NCBI RefSeq assembly: GCF_005877005.1
Contig: NZ_SSNH01000002.1
Location: 372,001-436,000 of the forward strand
DNA from: Sinomonas susongensis
Lineage (GTDB): Bacteria > Actinomycetota > Actinomycetes > Actinomycetales > Micrococcaceae
Reading direction: 5' to 3'
Length of the DNA stretch: 64,000 nucleotides
The translations under genes were made by a program, and so were the position numbers. This document shows positions 54,043 to 63,003 of this stretch, piece by piece; position 1 is the stretch's first letter, and every line of letters begins with the position of its first letter. The notes beneath the pieces are model-generated. The model made no database searches. It saw only the letters and a program-made list of their open reading frames with translations, and had not been told where the DNA came from.

Positions 54043-54179
54043 GTATCCATCCACACTTTCGAATCGCTGCCTTCGGCTTCCTTGAGTCACAACCCTACAC
54101 GCGCGCGAAACGCAGACGGCGGACCTTGACACATCCCCGTGAATGAGCCTTGAGCCTCAAGTAGAGCCTAAACGTTGGA

Positions 54180-54229
54180 CCAATGGATGGAGGGAGGCCG
54201 CGGGAAGGCGGCCTCCCTCCATCCATTGG
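54180..54229 (-). terminator. Long hairpin terminator after the transporter gene
   Basis: A perfect 22-bp inverted repeat (arms 54180-54201 and 54208-54229) with loop GGGAAG. It lies 51 bp after the transporter stop and 138 bp before the parA start, so it should separate the two leftward transcripts. The length of the perfect stem is unusual. Confidence 0.88.
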
Positions 54230-54272
54230 GATGGCCCTGGACGGGATGGCCCTGGACGGGATGGCCCAGGAC
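54228..54272. repeat. Three 15-bp tandem repeats after dctA
   Basis: Three copies of GGGATGGCCCTGGAC (the third with one change) between the transporter stop and the terminator. They are non-coding on the transporter strand. Confidence 0.88.
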
Positions 54273-54280
54273 GGGGTGGA

Positions 54281-55714
54281 TCAGGCGCGGGCCGGTTCCT
54301 TGAGGTCCGTCTCGGACGGGGCCGCCGCGCCGCCCGCCCCAGAGCTGCCCGCCCCAGAGCTGCCCGGCCCGGAGCTGCCCGCCTCAGAGCCGGCCGCGTC
54401 GTGGTCGGCGAGCATCGTGGTCTCGTCGAATGGAAGGCGCCCGGAGAGGACCTCGCCGACGCGGGGACGGTCGATCTCGCGCGTCCACACGCCCATCAGG
54501 ACGGTTGCGACCGCGTTTCCGGTGAAGTTCGTCAGGGCACGGGCCTCTGACATGAAGCGGTCGATGCCGACGATGAAGGACACGCCTCCGACGAGCTGCG
54601 GTGCGTGCGACTGGAGGCCGCCCGCGAGCGTCGCGAGCCCTGCGCCGCTCACCCCCGCCGCTCCCTTCGACGCGATGACCATGAAGACGAGGAGCGCGAT
54701 CTGCTCGCCGAGGTTCATGGGCTGGCCCATCGCCGAGGAGATGAACAGCGAGGCCATGGTGAGGTAGATCGCCGTCCCGTCGAGGTTGAACGAGTAGCCG
54801 GTCGGGACCGTCACTCCCACTACCGGCTTCGACACGCCGAGGTGCTCCATCTTGGCGATGAGACGTGGCAGCGCGGCCTCGGAGGAGGATGTCGAGACGA
54901 TGATGAGGTACTCCCGCGCAAGGTACTTCATGAGCTTGAAGATGTTGACGCGGCCGACGACGCGCAGGAGCGTGCCGAGGATGACGACGACGAACAGGAT
55001 GCACGTGATGTAGAAGGCGACCATGAGGGTGAGGAGGCTGAGGACGGCCTTCCAGCCTGTGGTCCCGACGACGGCGGCAATCGCGCCGAAGGCGCCGATC
55101 GGGGCGGCCCACATGATCATGACGAGGATGCGGAAGACGAGCACCTGCGCCTGGCGGATGAACTCGAGGAGCATTGCGCCGGCTTTGCCCATGCGCTGGA
55201 GTGCGAAGCCGACGAGGAGCGCGACGAAGAGCGTCTGGAGGACCTGGCCCGACGTGAGCGCGGAGACCAGCGTGTTGGGGATGATCCCGAGCAGGAAGTC
55301 CGACGTCCCCGAGGCAGCGGGCGCCTTGTACGTCGCGTCCTTGAGGTTGAGCCCGGAGCCGGGGTGGATGAGGTTCCCGACCACGAGCCCTATGGCGAGC
55401 GCGAAGGTGCTCATCACCATGAAGTAGACGAGCGCGAGGCCGCCGACCTTGCCGACGGTAGTGGCCTTCGCGATCGAGCCGATCCCGAGCACGATGGTGC
55501 AGAAGATGACCGGGGCGATCATCATCTTGATCAGGTTGACGAACGCGTCCCCGAGCGGCTTGAGATCCGCTGCGAAGCCGTCCTTGCCTGGGAACATGAG
55601 GCCGACGACGACTCCGAGCACCACTGCGACGATGACGGCGATGTAGAGCCACTGGGTGCGGTCGGCCTTCTTCTTCGCCGGCTGCGTCGCCGGCGTCAGT
55701 GGCACGGTTGCCAT
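54281..55714 (-). CDS. dctA: C4-dicarboxylate transporter of the DctA (DAACS) family
   Basis: I choose ATG 55714 (477 residues) with GGAAGAGG upstream; the frame stays open for 1.6 kb further but that part is antisense to the sensor kinase. About eight membrane segments and two hairpins are seen, with the serine-rich hairpin STSSSEAALPRL and GYSFNLDGTAIYLTMA, both typical of DctA. It should take up succinate, fumarate and malate with H+ or Na+. The C-terminal 40 residues are a Ser/Gly/Ala repeat tail. It is divergent from a CitA/DcuS-type two-component system that probably controls it. Confidence 0.93.
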   Translation of the reverse strand: MATVPLTPATQPAKKKADRTQWLYIAVIVAVVLGVVVGLMFPGKDGFAADLKPLGDAFVNLIKMMIAPVIFCTIVLGIGSIAKATTVGKVGGLALVYFMVMSTFALAIGLVVGNLIHPGSGLNLKDATYKAPAASGTSDFLLGIIPNTLVSALTSGQVLQTLFVALLVGFALQRMGKAGAMLLEFIRQAQVLVFRILVMIMWAAPIGAFGAIAAVVGTTGWKAVLSLLTLMVAFYITCILFVVVILGTLLRVVGRVNIFKLMKYLAREYLIIVSTSSSEAALPRLIAKMEHLGVSKPVVGVTVPTGYSFNLDGTAIYLTMASLFISSAMGQPMNLGEQIALLVFMVIASKGAAGVSGAGLATLAGGLQSHAPQLVGGVSFIVGIDRFMSEARALTNFTGNAVATVLMGVWTREIDRPRVGEVLSGRLPFDETTMLADHDAAGSEAGSSGPGSSGAGSSGAGGAAAPSETDLKEPARA

Positions 55715-55743
55715 GAATCCTCTTCCTCGAGTGGGGCCGCGTC

Positions 55744-55816
55744 CCTGTGACCGCGGCCATACCACCTTCCCGTAGAGTGTGAGCAGGGTCGCCTTTGCGT
55801 TCATATTGGTCACAGG
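55744..55816. promoter_or_regulatory. Inverted 9-bp pair in the divergent transporter/two-component promoter region
   Basis: CCTGTGACC at 55744-55752 and GGTCACAGG at 55808-55816 are exact inverse copies 55 bp apart, between the divergent starts at 55714 and 55874. They could be operator half-sites for the response regulator at 57580. Confidence 0.5.
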
Positions 55817-55873
55817 TGAACGAAGGACCAACAGCGAAGAGGGGACCAGAGGGACAAGCGGAAAGGGAGCGCG

Positions 55874-57583
55874 ATGCGGCAGTTGAGCCTCGCGCGGGGG
55901 CTTTTCCTCCTGCTCGTCGTCGCCGTCGTCCTCTTCACGGCCTTCATCGGCACGGCCTTCTACATCGATGCACGGGACCAGCTGCACCAGGCGGCCGGGA
56001 ACCGGACCCTCGCCGTGGCCGAGGCGATCGCGGACAGCCCCGGCGTCGTCAGCGCCGCGCTCGCTGCCCCGCGGACCAGCCCGACGCCCGCGCTCCAGCC
56101 GTACGCGGAACAGGTCATCTCCGACGCGCACCTCGACTTCATCACGATCATGGCCCCCGACGCGACCCGCTGGACCCACCCCAATCCGGCCGAGATCGGG
56201 GGGAAATACCTCGGTTCGACCGCTCAGGCGCTCGCGGGTCGCTCCTTCACGGAGACGTACACGGGCACCCTTGGCCCGTCGGTGCGCACGATCGTGCCGA
56301 TCAAAGAGCCGGGGTCCGGGCGCGTCATCGGCATGGTCGCCGCGGGCGTGACCGTGACGAACCTCGACGTCGCACTCGCCTCGAGGCTCCCAGCCCTCCT
56401 GGGGGTCGCCGTCGTCGTCCTCCTCCTGGGCTCTGTCGGCGCCGCGCTCCTCGAGCGGCGCCTCTCCGCCGCCACCCACGGCTACGGCATCGAGCAGCTG
56501 GGCCAGCTGTTCGCCTACTACGAGTCGGTGCTGCACTCGGTCCGCGAGGGAGTCGTCATGGTCGATCCACGCGGACGGCTCGTGATCCGCAACGACCAGG
56601 CTTCCGAGCTGCTCGGCCTCCCGTCCGCCGAGACCGCCGGGCGTCCTCCCCTGCTGGCCGACGTCGACCTGCCCGAGAGCCTCCGCGAGCTCCTGGCGAG
56701 CGGACGGACGGCACGCGACGAGATCCATCTCACGAAGGACCGCGTGCTCGTGGTCAACCAGGAACCGGCCACGGCTCCCGACGGACGGCGGACCCGCAGG
56801 CTGGGCTCCGTCGCGACTCTCCGGGACCAGACGGAGATCGAGGCCCTCGGCTCGGAGCTCGCGACCATGCGCACGCTCTCCGACGCCCTCCGGAGCCAGA
56901 CCCACGAGCACGCGAACCGCCTCCACACGATCGTCTCCCTCCTCGAGCTGGGCCGCACCCGGCAGGCCCTTGAGTTCGCGACCGAGGACCTCTCGCTGAG
57001 CCAGTCGCTCGCGAACGAGCTCGTCGTCTCCGTCCAGGAACCGGTCCTCGCCGCGCTCGTCATGGGCAAGGCAGCGCAGGCGCACGAGCGGGGCGTGCGG
57101 CTCGACGCCGAAGCGACCGGGAGCCTCGCGGAGGCCGGCCTCGAGCCGCAGCACCTCGTCACGATCGTGGGGAACCTGCTGGACAACGCGATCGACGCCG
57201 CGGCGGCCGCCGAACCTCCCCGTTGGGTCGCGCTCGAGCTCCACGAGGAAGATGGGAACGTGCTCATCGAGGTCTCGGACTCCGGAACAGGTGTGCCGAA
57301 TGAGGAGCGCGAGCGGATCCTTCAGTTCGGCTACTCGACAAAGCCCCACGGGACGGCGGGGCGCGGCCTCGGCCTCGCGCTCGTGCGCCGCTCCGCCGAG
57401 GCTCTCGGCGGAACCCTCGCCGTCGCGGGGACCCGGGGTGCCGTCTTCACCGTGACGATCCCCGCCCGCTCGGTCCCCACCCGTTCAGTCCCCACCCGGT
57501 CAGTCCCCGTGCCGAACGCCGCGCGGAATGCAGCAGGGAACGGGAAGCAGGGCGAGTCAACGCCCGGGCGGAGCGCCGAATGA
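55874..57583 (+). CDS. CitA/DcuS-type sensor histidine kinase
   Basis: A 569-residue membrane kinase: first membrane segment at about 8-28, a periplasmic PASp domain (LDFITIMAPD, RWTHPNPAEIGGKYLGST), second segment at about 175-195, a cytoplasmic PAS domain, a His in RSQTHEHANRLHTIVSLLEL and the ATPase domain with NLLDNAIDAA and GRGLGLALVRRSAE. The type senses dicarboxylates or citrate. The C-terminal tail has RSVPT repeats. The stop overlaps the regulator start by 4 bp. Confidence 0.93.
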   Translation: MRQLSLARGLFLLLVVAVVLFTAFIGTAFYIDARDQLHQAAGNRTLAVAEAIADSPGVVSAALAAPRTSPTPALQPYAEQVISDAHLDFITIMAPDATRWTHPNPAEIGGKYLGSTAQALAGRSFTETYTGTLGPSVRTIVPIKEPGSGRVIGMVAAGVTVTNLDVALASRLPALLGVAVVVLLLGSVGAALLERRLSAATHGYGIEQLGQLFAYYESVLHSVREGVVMVDPRGRLVIRNDQASELLGLPSAETAGRPPLLADVDLPESLRELLASGRTARDEIHLTKDRVLVVNQEPATAPDGRRTRRLGSVATLRDQTEIEALGSELATMRTLSDALRSQTHEHANRLHTIVSLLELGRTRQALEFATEDLSLSQSLANELVVSVQEPVLAALVMGKAAQAHERGVRLDAEATGSLAEAGLEPQHLVTIVGNLLDNAIDAAAAAEPPRWVALELHEEDGNVLIEVSDSGTGVPNEERERILQFGYSTKPHGTAGRGLGLALVRRSAEALGGTLAVAGTRGAVFTVTIPARSVPTRSVPTRSVPVPNAARNAAGNGKQGESTPGRSAE

Positions 57584-58323
57584 CCGACCATCGGATGATT
57601 GACCACCGAACGACCGACCACCGGATGACCGATCTCCGTGTGCTCGTCGTCGAGGACGAGCCGATCGCAGCAGATGCCCACGCCGCCTACATCGGGCGGA
57701 TTGACGGCTTCACCCACGTGGGCACGGCGCACGACGGCGCGTCCGCCCTCAGGCTCGCGGGCCAGCTCGCGGCGGCGGGAACCCCGGCGGACCTCGTGCT
57801 GCTGGACATGAACCTGCCCGACCTGCACGGGCTCGACGTCGCGCGCAGACTGCGGTCGGCGGGACACCACCCGGACATCCTCGCGATCACCGCCGTGCGA
57901 GAGCTCCCCGTGGTCCGGCGGGCGATCTCGGCAGGCGTCGTCCAGTACCTCATCAAGCCGTTCACGTTCGCGGCCTTCGCAGAGCGGCTCGAGCACTACC
58001 GCGAGTTCCGCGAGTCCCTCTCCCGTTCGGAGGGGACCACCTCCCAGGACGCGGTCGACCAGGCGCTCGCCGCGCTGCGGACACCGGTGGGGACCCCCCT
58101 GCCCAAAGGCCTCTCCCCCGATACCCTCGACGCGATCCGCGCCTTCGTCCGGGATCGCGGTGCCGCCGTCTCTGCCGCCGAGGTCATGGAGGCAGTTGGC
58201 GTCTCCCGCGTGACCGCCCGCCGCTACCTCGAGCACCTCGCGGACGCCGGCGTCCTCAGCCGGTCCGCGCGCTACGGGACTCCCGGCCGGCCCGAGAAGG
58301 AGTACCGCTGGTCGGGTTCCTAG
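57580..58323 (+). CDS. CitB/DcuR-type response regulator
   Basis: A 247-residue regulator. The receiver has VLVVEDEP and LVLLDMNLPD (phosphorylated Asp about 72), and TAV and KPF near the end of the domain. The C-terminal DNA-binding helix-turn-helix includes VSAAEVMEAVGVSRVTARRY. The first 15 residues are a DHR-type repeat; a start at the internal ATG 57625 (MTDLRVLVVEDEP) would match the family better. It probably activates dctA in response to the sensor kinase. Confidence 0.92.
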   Translation: MTDHRMIDHRTTDHRMTDLRVLVVEDEPIAADAHAAYIGRIDGFTHVGTAHDGASALRLAGQLAAAGTPADLVLLDMNLPDLHGLDVARRLRSAGHHPDILAITAVRELPVVRRAISAGVVQYLIKPFTFAAFAERLEHYREFRESLSRSEGTTSQDAVDQALAALRTPVGTPLPKGLSPDTLDAIRAFVRDRGAAVSAAEVMEAVGVSRVTARRYLEHLADAGVLSRSARYGTPGRPEKEYRWSGS

Positions 58324-58424
58324 CTCGAGATCGCAGCCTCTGCCGCCCGTGCCCGGACAGGCCTACCGTGGTAGTGAGGGGTCTTCCCCCGCGCAAAAAC
58401 ACAGCACGAAGGGCAGGAGGAGCG

Positions 58425-58577
58425 ATGAGCACCGAGCGGACGGAGCGGGTTGCCAGCGAGGCAGACGTGCTCGGCACGCCCAGCCCTCGGGCCGCGGACG
58501 TCTCCGCGATCCCCGACGGCTCCGGCAACGACCGAGACGACGACGAACGGGACGACGAGCGCTTCGACGCCGGCTGA
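58425..58577 (+). CDS. Small acidic protein (50 aa)
   Basis: ATG 58425 follows GGAGGAG. The 50 residues are disordered and acidic towards the end (GNDRDDDERDDERFDAG). No domain is seen. It is the first of two small acidic genes and probably actinobacteria-specific. Confidence 0.7.
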   Translation: MSTERTERVASEADVLGTPSPRAADVSAIPDGSGNDRDDDERDDERFDAG

Positions 58578-58621
58578 ACCCCCGTGCACGCGTGGAGGAC
58601 CGCCGAAGAGAGGAGTGCGCC

Positions 58622-58831
58622 ATGACCCACGATGTCGACTACGGAAACTCCGAGGACGACGATCTCACCGAGCCGCTCGACGGCCGCGACAGTCAGGCCG
58701 CTGAGGAAGGATCGTCCGACAATCCCGAGATCCTCGACGAGGTCGATCCCCTTCGCAGCCCGCACCGGCTCCTGGAGCTGGACGGTGAGGACGAGGAGCC
58801 GAACCCCGACGTCGACCTCGGGTACGACTGA
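58622..58831 (+). CDS. Small acidic protein (69 aa)
   Basis: ATG 58622 has GAGAGGAG upstream. The 69 residues are very acidic (SEDDDLTEPLDGRDSQAAEE) and end DVDLGYD, with no domain. It starts 44 bp after the previous gene and ends 3 bp before the nucleotidyltransferase, so all three may be co-transcribed. Confidence 0.7.
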   Translation: MTHDVDYGNSEDDDLTEPLDGRDSQAAEEGSSDNPEILDEVDPLRSPHRLLELDGEDEEPNPDVDLGYD

Positions 58832-58834
58832 AGG

Positions 58835-59566
58835 ATGGCCGATCCTGCCGATCCCCCAACCCCTGCCGGTGCGTCCCCCGCCGCCCCAACCCCTGCCCTG
58901 GCCGGGGTGCTGCTGGCCGCAGGCGCCGGGCGGCGCTTCGGTGGCCCGAAGGCGCTGGCCGCGACTCCCGACGCCGGGGGCTGGCTTGAGCGCGGCGTGA
59001 GGCTGCTGCTCGAGGCGGGCTGCGATCCGGTTCTCGTCGTTCTGGGCGCCGAGGCGGAGCGGGCCCTGGCCCTGCTTCCGACCTCCGATCGCCGCGTCAG
59101 GCCGGTCGTTGCGACCCGTTGGGCCGAAGGAGTTGGGGCCTCCCTCAGAGCTGCCTTGCAGGTGCTCGAGCGGCAGCCGGACGGGCAGCCGCTGGCGGAC
59201 CGGCGCCCCGCCGCCGCGCTAGTGACCCTCGTCGACCTGCCCCGCCTCGCGCCCGAAGCCCTCGAGCGCGTGACGGGCACCGGCGTCGGGCCTTCGTCGT
59301 TGCGGCGCGCTGTCTACGGGGGCACGCCGGGCCACCCGGTGCTCATCGGCAGCGCGCACTGGCCCGGCCTCCTGCAAGGCCTCGAGGGCGACACCGGCGC
59401 GGGGCCCTACTTGAGGGCACACCGCGCCGAGGCCGTCGAGTGCTCGGGGCTGGGCGGGGACGACGACGTCGACACGCCTGCTCAGCCCCCAGCGCCGGCC
59501 CAGCCTATGGCGCCGGGTTGGACAGTTCAGCCCCGCACGGGCTCTTCGAAGAGTCCGCGCGCGTGA
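58835..59566 (+). CDS. MocA-like molybdopterin nucleotidyltransferase
   Basis: A 243-residue NTP transferase. GVLLAAGAGRRFGGPKAL is the signature loop of the MobA/MocA group, and LVTLVDLPRL is the metal-binding strand motif. The family attaches CMP or GMP to molybdopterin or cofactor-like substrates. The C-terminal 40 residues are Pro-rich and variable. The end overlaps the convergent acyl-CoA synthetase gene by about 40 bp. No molybdenum enzyme lies in view, so the exact substrate is unknown. Confidence 0.85.
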   Translation: MADPADPPTPAGASPAAPTPALAGVLLAAGAGRRFGGPKALAATPDAGGWLERGVRLLLEAGCDPVLVVLGAEAERALALLPTSDRRVRPVVATRWAEGVGASLRAALQVLERQPDGQPLADRRPAAALVTLVDLPRLAPEALERVTGTGVGPSSLRRAVYGGTPGHPVLIGSAHWPGLLQGLEGDTGAGPYLRAHRAEAVECSGLGGDDDVDTPAQPPAPAQPMAPGWTVQPRTGSSKSPRA

Positions 59567-61194
59567 TCCTTCTCGGCCTGCTGGGCGAGGACGTAGTGGA
59601 TCTTCTTTCCCGTGGCGGTCATGGGCAGCTCATCGATGAAGCGGTAGGCGCGCGGCCGCTTGTAGTTGGCGAGCCCGTCGTCGCCGACGCACCACTCCTC
59701 GAGCTGGGCGGCAGTGAGCTCCTCGTCCCGGCGCACCACGTACGCGACGACCCTCTGGCCCCAGCGATCGTCGGGAAGCCCGACGACGACGGCGTCCTTC
59801 ACCCCGGGATGCGCGGCGAGCACCTCCTCGACCTGGACGGGGTGCACGTTCTCACCGCCCGAGATGATCATGTCGTCCTTGCGGCCGAGGATCGTCACGA
59901 ACTCGCTCTCGTCCCACACCGCGAGATCGCCGGTGTAGAACCAGCCGTCGTGGAACTTCTCCTCGTTGATCCCCGGCAGGTTCGCGTAGCTGAACCCTGA
60001 CTTCGCCGAGCGCATGATGACCTCGCCCTGCTCGGTGTTGTCGTGCGCGACGTGCTCGTCGGGCCGCCCGCGCCGGTCGGCGAAGATCTTGACGACGGCG
60101 ACGTCGTCGTCCGTCGATGCCCTTCCGGCCGTCCCCGCGTGCTCGGGCAGGTCCTCCGGACGGAGGAACGTGTTCCAGAATGTCTCCGTGGTGCCGTAGC
60201 CGTTGAAGATGCGCGGCGTCAGCGTGCGCTGGTACCGCAGCGCGGCGGCCTTGTCGAGGGGGGCGCCCATCGTCACGATCCCGCGGAGGGGACCCAGGTC
60301 GCGCGGGCTGCGCTCCTGCTCGTCAGCAAGCATCTCGAGCGTGGTGGGCGCGCCGATGAGGAACGTGATGCCGTGCTCCGCGACCCAGTCGAGGGCCGTC
60401 CCGGGGTTGAAAGCGCGCATGGGCACGACGCTCCCGCCGACATAGAAGACGGGGTTCGGGCCTCCGGAATAGAGGCCCCCTCGGTGGAACCACGGGGTCA
60501 TGTTGAGCGTCCGGTCGTAGGGCGTGAGCGGGAAGTGCATGATGACGTCGTGGGCGGACATCACCTCCACGAGCGACGGGAGCGAGACGCCCTTGGGCAT
60601 GCCCGTGGTCCCCGAGGTGTAGAGGCGGGTGGTCTCGTCGTAGACGGTCGTCGTCGCGGAGTCGCGCTCGGGGAGCTCGCCGCTCGCTGCCTCGCGCGCA
60701 CGGGCGAAGTCCTCGGCCCCCGCGAGCTCCTCGCCGTCGTCCGCGCCTGCCTGCGGCCCTCCGACCGAGAGCAGCCGCGGCGCAAGGCCAGCCTGGGCGA
60801 GCGCGCGGCCCACATTCGCGGACACTTCGCGGTCGAACACGAAGACGACGGGCTCGCTGTCGCGCAGGATGTGCGCGATCTCACCGGGCGCAAGCCGGAA
60901 GTTGATGGGCACGCTGACGGCGCCGAGCCGCTGGGTTGCGAGGTACAGGAGGACGAATTCGAGCCCGTTGAACAGCTGGTAGACCACGCGGTCGCCAGGA
61001 CCGACGCCTCGCTCGGCAAGCGCGAGCGCCGTCTTGTCCACTTCAGCCGCGAGCTGGCCGTAGTCGAGCTCCGTCCCCGATACGGGGTCGAAGAACGCCG
61101 GGCGCGAGCGGTACCGCCGCACGTTGCGGCGGAAACCAGCCTCGTAAGTGAACTCGTGCTCGAAGTAATTCCTGAAGCGACTGGCGTCGTAGGC
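59527..61194 (-). CDS. Acyl-CoA synthetase (AMP-binding enzyme)
   Basis: I choose ATG 61194 (555 residues) after GGGAGG; the frame is open 12 codons upstream. The AMP-binding signature is YTSGTTGMPKGVS, with GYGTTETFWN and YTGDLAVWDE downstream and a C-terminal Lys motif (PMTATGKKIHY). It activates a carboxylic acid to its CoA ester. The substrate is not clear. A GntR/FCD regulator and a split transketolase lie upstream on the same strand. Confidence 0.94.
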   Translation of the reverse strand, partial: AYDASRFRNYFEHEFTYEAGFRRNVRRYRSRPAFFDPVSGTELDYGQLAAEVDKTALALAERGVGPGDRVVYQLFNGLEFVLLYLATQRLGAVSVPINFRLAPGEIAHILRDSEPVVFVFDREVSANVGRALAQAGLAPRLLSVGGPQAGADDGEELAGAEDFARAREAASGELPERDSATTTVYDETTRLYTSGTTGMPKGVSLPSLVEVMSAHDVIMHFPLTPYDRTLNMTPWFHRGGLYSGGPNPVFYVGGSVVPMRAFNPGTALDWVAEHGITFLIGAPTTLEMLADEQERSPRDLGPLRGIVTMGAPLDKAAALRYQRTLTPRIFNGYGTTETFWNTFLRPEDLPEHAGTAGRASTDDDVAVVKIFADRRGRPDEHVAHDNTEQGEVIMRSAKSGFSYANLPGINEEKFHDGWFYTGDLAVWDESEFVTILGRKDDMIISGGENVHPVQVEEVLAAHPGVKDAVVVGLPDDRWGQRVVAYVVRRDEELTAAQLEEWCVGDDGLANYKRPRAYRFIDELPMTATGKKIHYVLAQQAEKDHARGLFEEPVRG

Positions 61195-61270
61195 CATGCC
61201 GCTGCCTCCCTTCACCGTAGAATCCCCCAACGGCGCAGGTTACTCCTCTTTCAGGCGCTTCTCGGACATC

Positions 61271-61927
61271 TCAGCTGACGAGGGTGTCGGCTGCGCCGTC
61301 CATGTGGTCGAGGATCGTCTCGCGGGCGAGCGCCGCATCGCCGGACTCGATGGCGTTGACGATCATGCGATGCCGGTCGATGCCCATGTTCTGGGTGGCG
61401 CGGTCGGAACCGGCGAACATGATGGACATGCGAATGGATCCCTCGAGGGACTCCCACGAGTGGAGGAGCGTCTCGTTTCCCGTGAGGCTGCACAGGAGCC
61501 GGTGGAAGTCGAGATCGGCCTCGATGCGGTCCTCGAGGCCGCGGTCCGCGGCGTCCTCCATGGCCTCGACGGCCGCGCGAAGTTCGCCCACGATCCGCGC
61601 CCGGCGCGGCTGGTCGATGAGCGACTGGGCGGCGAGGGCCTCCAGCGCAGCGCGGACGGAGAAGATGTCGCGGATCTCCTTCGAGTCCAGGTGCCGGACG
61701 CTGAGCCGCCCGCGCGGCCCCGCGGAGACGAGGCCCTCCTGCTGGAGCTGGCGGAGCGCCTCGCGGAGCGTTCCCCGGCTGATTCCGAGGCGTTCGGACA
61801 GCTCGGTCTCGACGAGGTGGCGGCCGGGCTCGAGCTCGCCGGAGGTGATGGCGCGGCGCAGCGCCACCACGGCCTGCTCGCGCAGGCTTGTCTTCTCCAG
61901 CCCCAGCAGTGCGACGGTGGCGGCCAT
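61271..61927 (-). CDS. GntR-family regulator with FCD domain
   Basis: A 218-residue regulator. The winged helix contains ETELSERLGISRGTLREALR and the effector part is a helical FCD domain with metal ligands in DLDFHRLLCSLTGNETLLHS and DRHRMIVNAIESGD. Such regulators sense organic acids or sugars. It lies between the acyl-CoA synthetase and the transketolase pair, so it probably controls this catabolic cluster. Confidence 0.93.
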   Translation of the reverse strand: MAATVALLGLEKTSLREQAVVALRRAITSGELEPGRHLVETELSERLGISRGTLREALRQLQQEGLVSAGPRGRLSVRHLDSKEIRDIFSVRAALEALAAQSLIDQPRRARIVGELRAAVEAMEDAADRGLEDRIEADLDFHRLLCSLTGNETLLHSWESLEGSIRMSIMFAGSDRATQNMGIDRHRMIVNAIESGDAALARETILDHMDGAADTLVS

Positions 61928-62025
61928 GCGGACTCCTTGGATTGCTGCCGCCTGACGGCGGCATTGTCAACTGTCATCATAGGCGCAGCGGAACCCGAGC
62001 CACACTCGTGACAGGCGCGCCGAAC

Positions 62026-63003
62026 CTACCCGAGCTCGGCCAGGACGCGCCCGACGATGCGTTCCTTCGACAGCCCGTACCTTTCGTGGAGGGTCGGCAG
62101 GGCACCGGCGTCGAGGAACCGGTCAGGCAGTCCGATCGGCACGACGCGGCCCGATTGCCCCCTGCGGACGAGGGCGGACGCGACAGTTTCGAAGAGGCCG
62201 CCGACGACGGTGTGGTTCTCGAGCGTCAACGCGAGACGGTCGCCCGCGAGTTCCCGGAGCACGGTCTCCTCGTCGAACGGCTTGAGCGTAGGCGTGTGGA
62301 CTACGGCGGCGTCCACGTGGTGGGCGGCGAGAGCTTCCGCAGCCTGGAGCGCGCGCATCGTCATGAGTCCCGAGGAGACGAGCACGACGTCGCGGCCGCC
62401 GCGCAGGACCTTCGCCTTGCCGAGCTCGAAGCGGTAGTCGTACTCGTCGAGGACAGACGGGACCTTGCCGCGGAGGAGCCGGAGATACGTGGGTCCCTCG
62501 GCGGCAGCGAGCTGCGGCACGGCCTGGGCGATGTCGACGGCGTCGCAGGGGTCGACGATCGTCAGGTTGGGCATGCCGCGGAAGATCGCGACGTCCTCGG
62601 TCGCCTGGTGGCTCGGTCCGTAGCCCGTTGTGAGCCCCGGGAGGCCTCCGACGATGTTGACGTTGAGCTCGGGCTCCGCGATGTCCAGGCAGATGAAGTC
62701 GTACGCGCGCCGAGCCGCGAACACGGAGTAGGTCGTGGCGAACGGGACCAGCCCGGCCTGCGCCATGCCGGCCGCGGCGCCGAACAGAAGCTGCTCCGCC
62801 ATGCCCATCTGGAAGTACCGGTCCGGGTACTGTTCCCCGAAGATGTGGAGGTCGGTGTACTTGCCGAGGTCCGCTGTGAGGCCGACGATCCGCTCGTCCT
62901 GACCCGCGAGTTCGGCGAGCGCATGTCCGAACGGGGCCGGCGTCGTCCGCTGCCCGGGGTCCGCGAAGGAGGCGATCATCGCGGATGTCTTGAGCTTGGT
63001 CAC
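62026..63003 (-). CDS. Transketolase, C-terminal subunit
   Basis: Starts at GTG 63003, overlapping the stop of the N-terminal subunit gene by 4 bp (325 residues). It has the pyrimidine-binding and C-terminal domains: MGMAEQLLFGAAAGMA with the catalytic Glu, then YGPSHQATEDVAIFRGMPNL. It forms a heterodimer with the next gene product and moves two-carbon units in a sugar pathway. Confidence 0.93.
   Translation of the reverse strand: MTKLKTSAMIASFADPGQRTTPAPFGHALAELAGQDERIVGLTADLGKYTDLHIFGEQYPDRYFQMGMAEQLLFGAAAGMAQAGLVPFATTYSVFAARRAYDFICLDIAEPELNVNIVGGLPGLTTGYGPSHQATEDVAIFRGMPNLTIVDPCDAVDIAQAVPQLAAAEGPTYLRLLRGKVPSVLDEYDYRFELGKAKVLRGGRDVVLVSSGLMTMRALQAAEALAAHHVDAAVVHTPTLKPFDEETVLRELAGDRLALTLENHTVVGGLFETVASALVRRGQSGRVVPIGLPDRFLDAGALPTLHERYGLSKERIVGRVLAELG

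Noticed and set aside
55715-57349. A 544-codon upstream extension of the dctA frame
   Set aside because: It is antisense to the sensor kinase gene; ATG 55714 has a ribosome-binding site and matches the normal DctA N-terminus.
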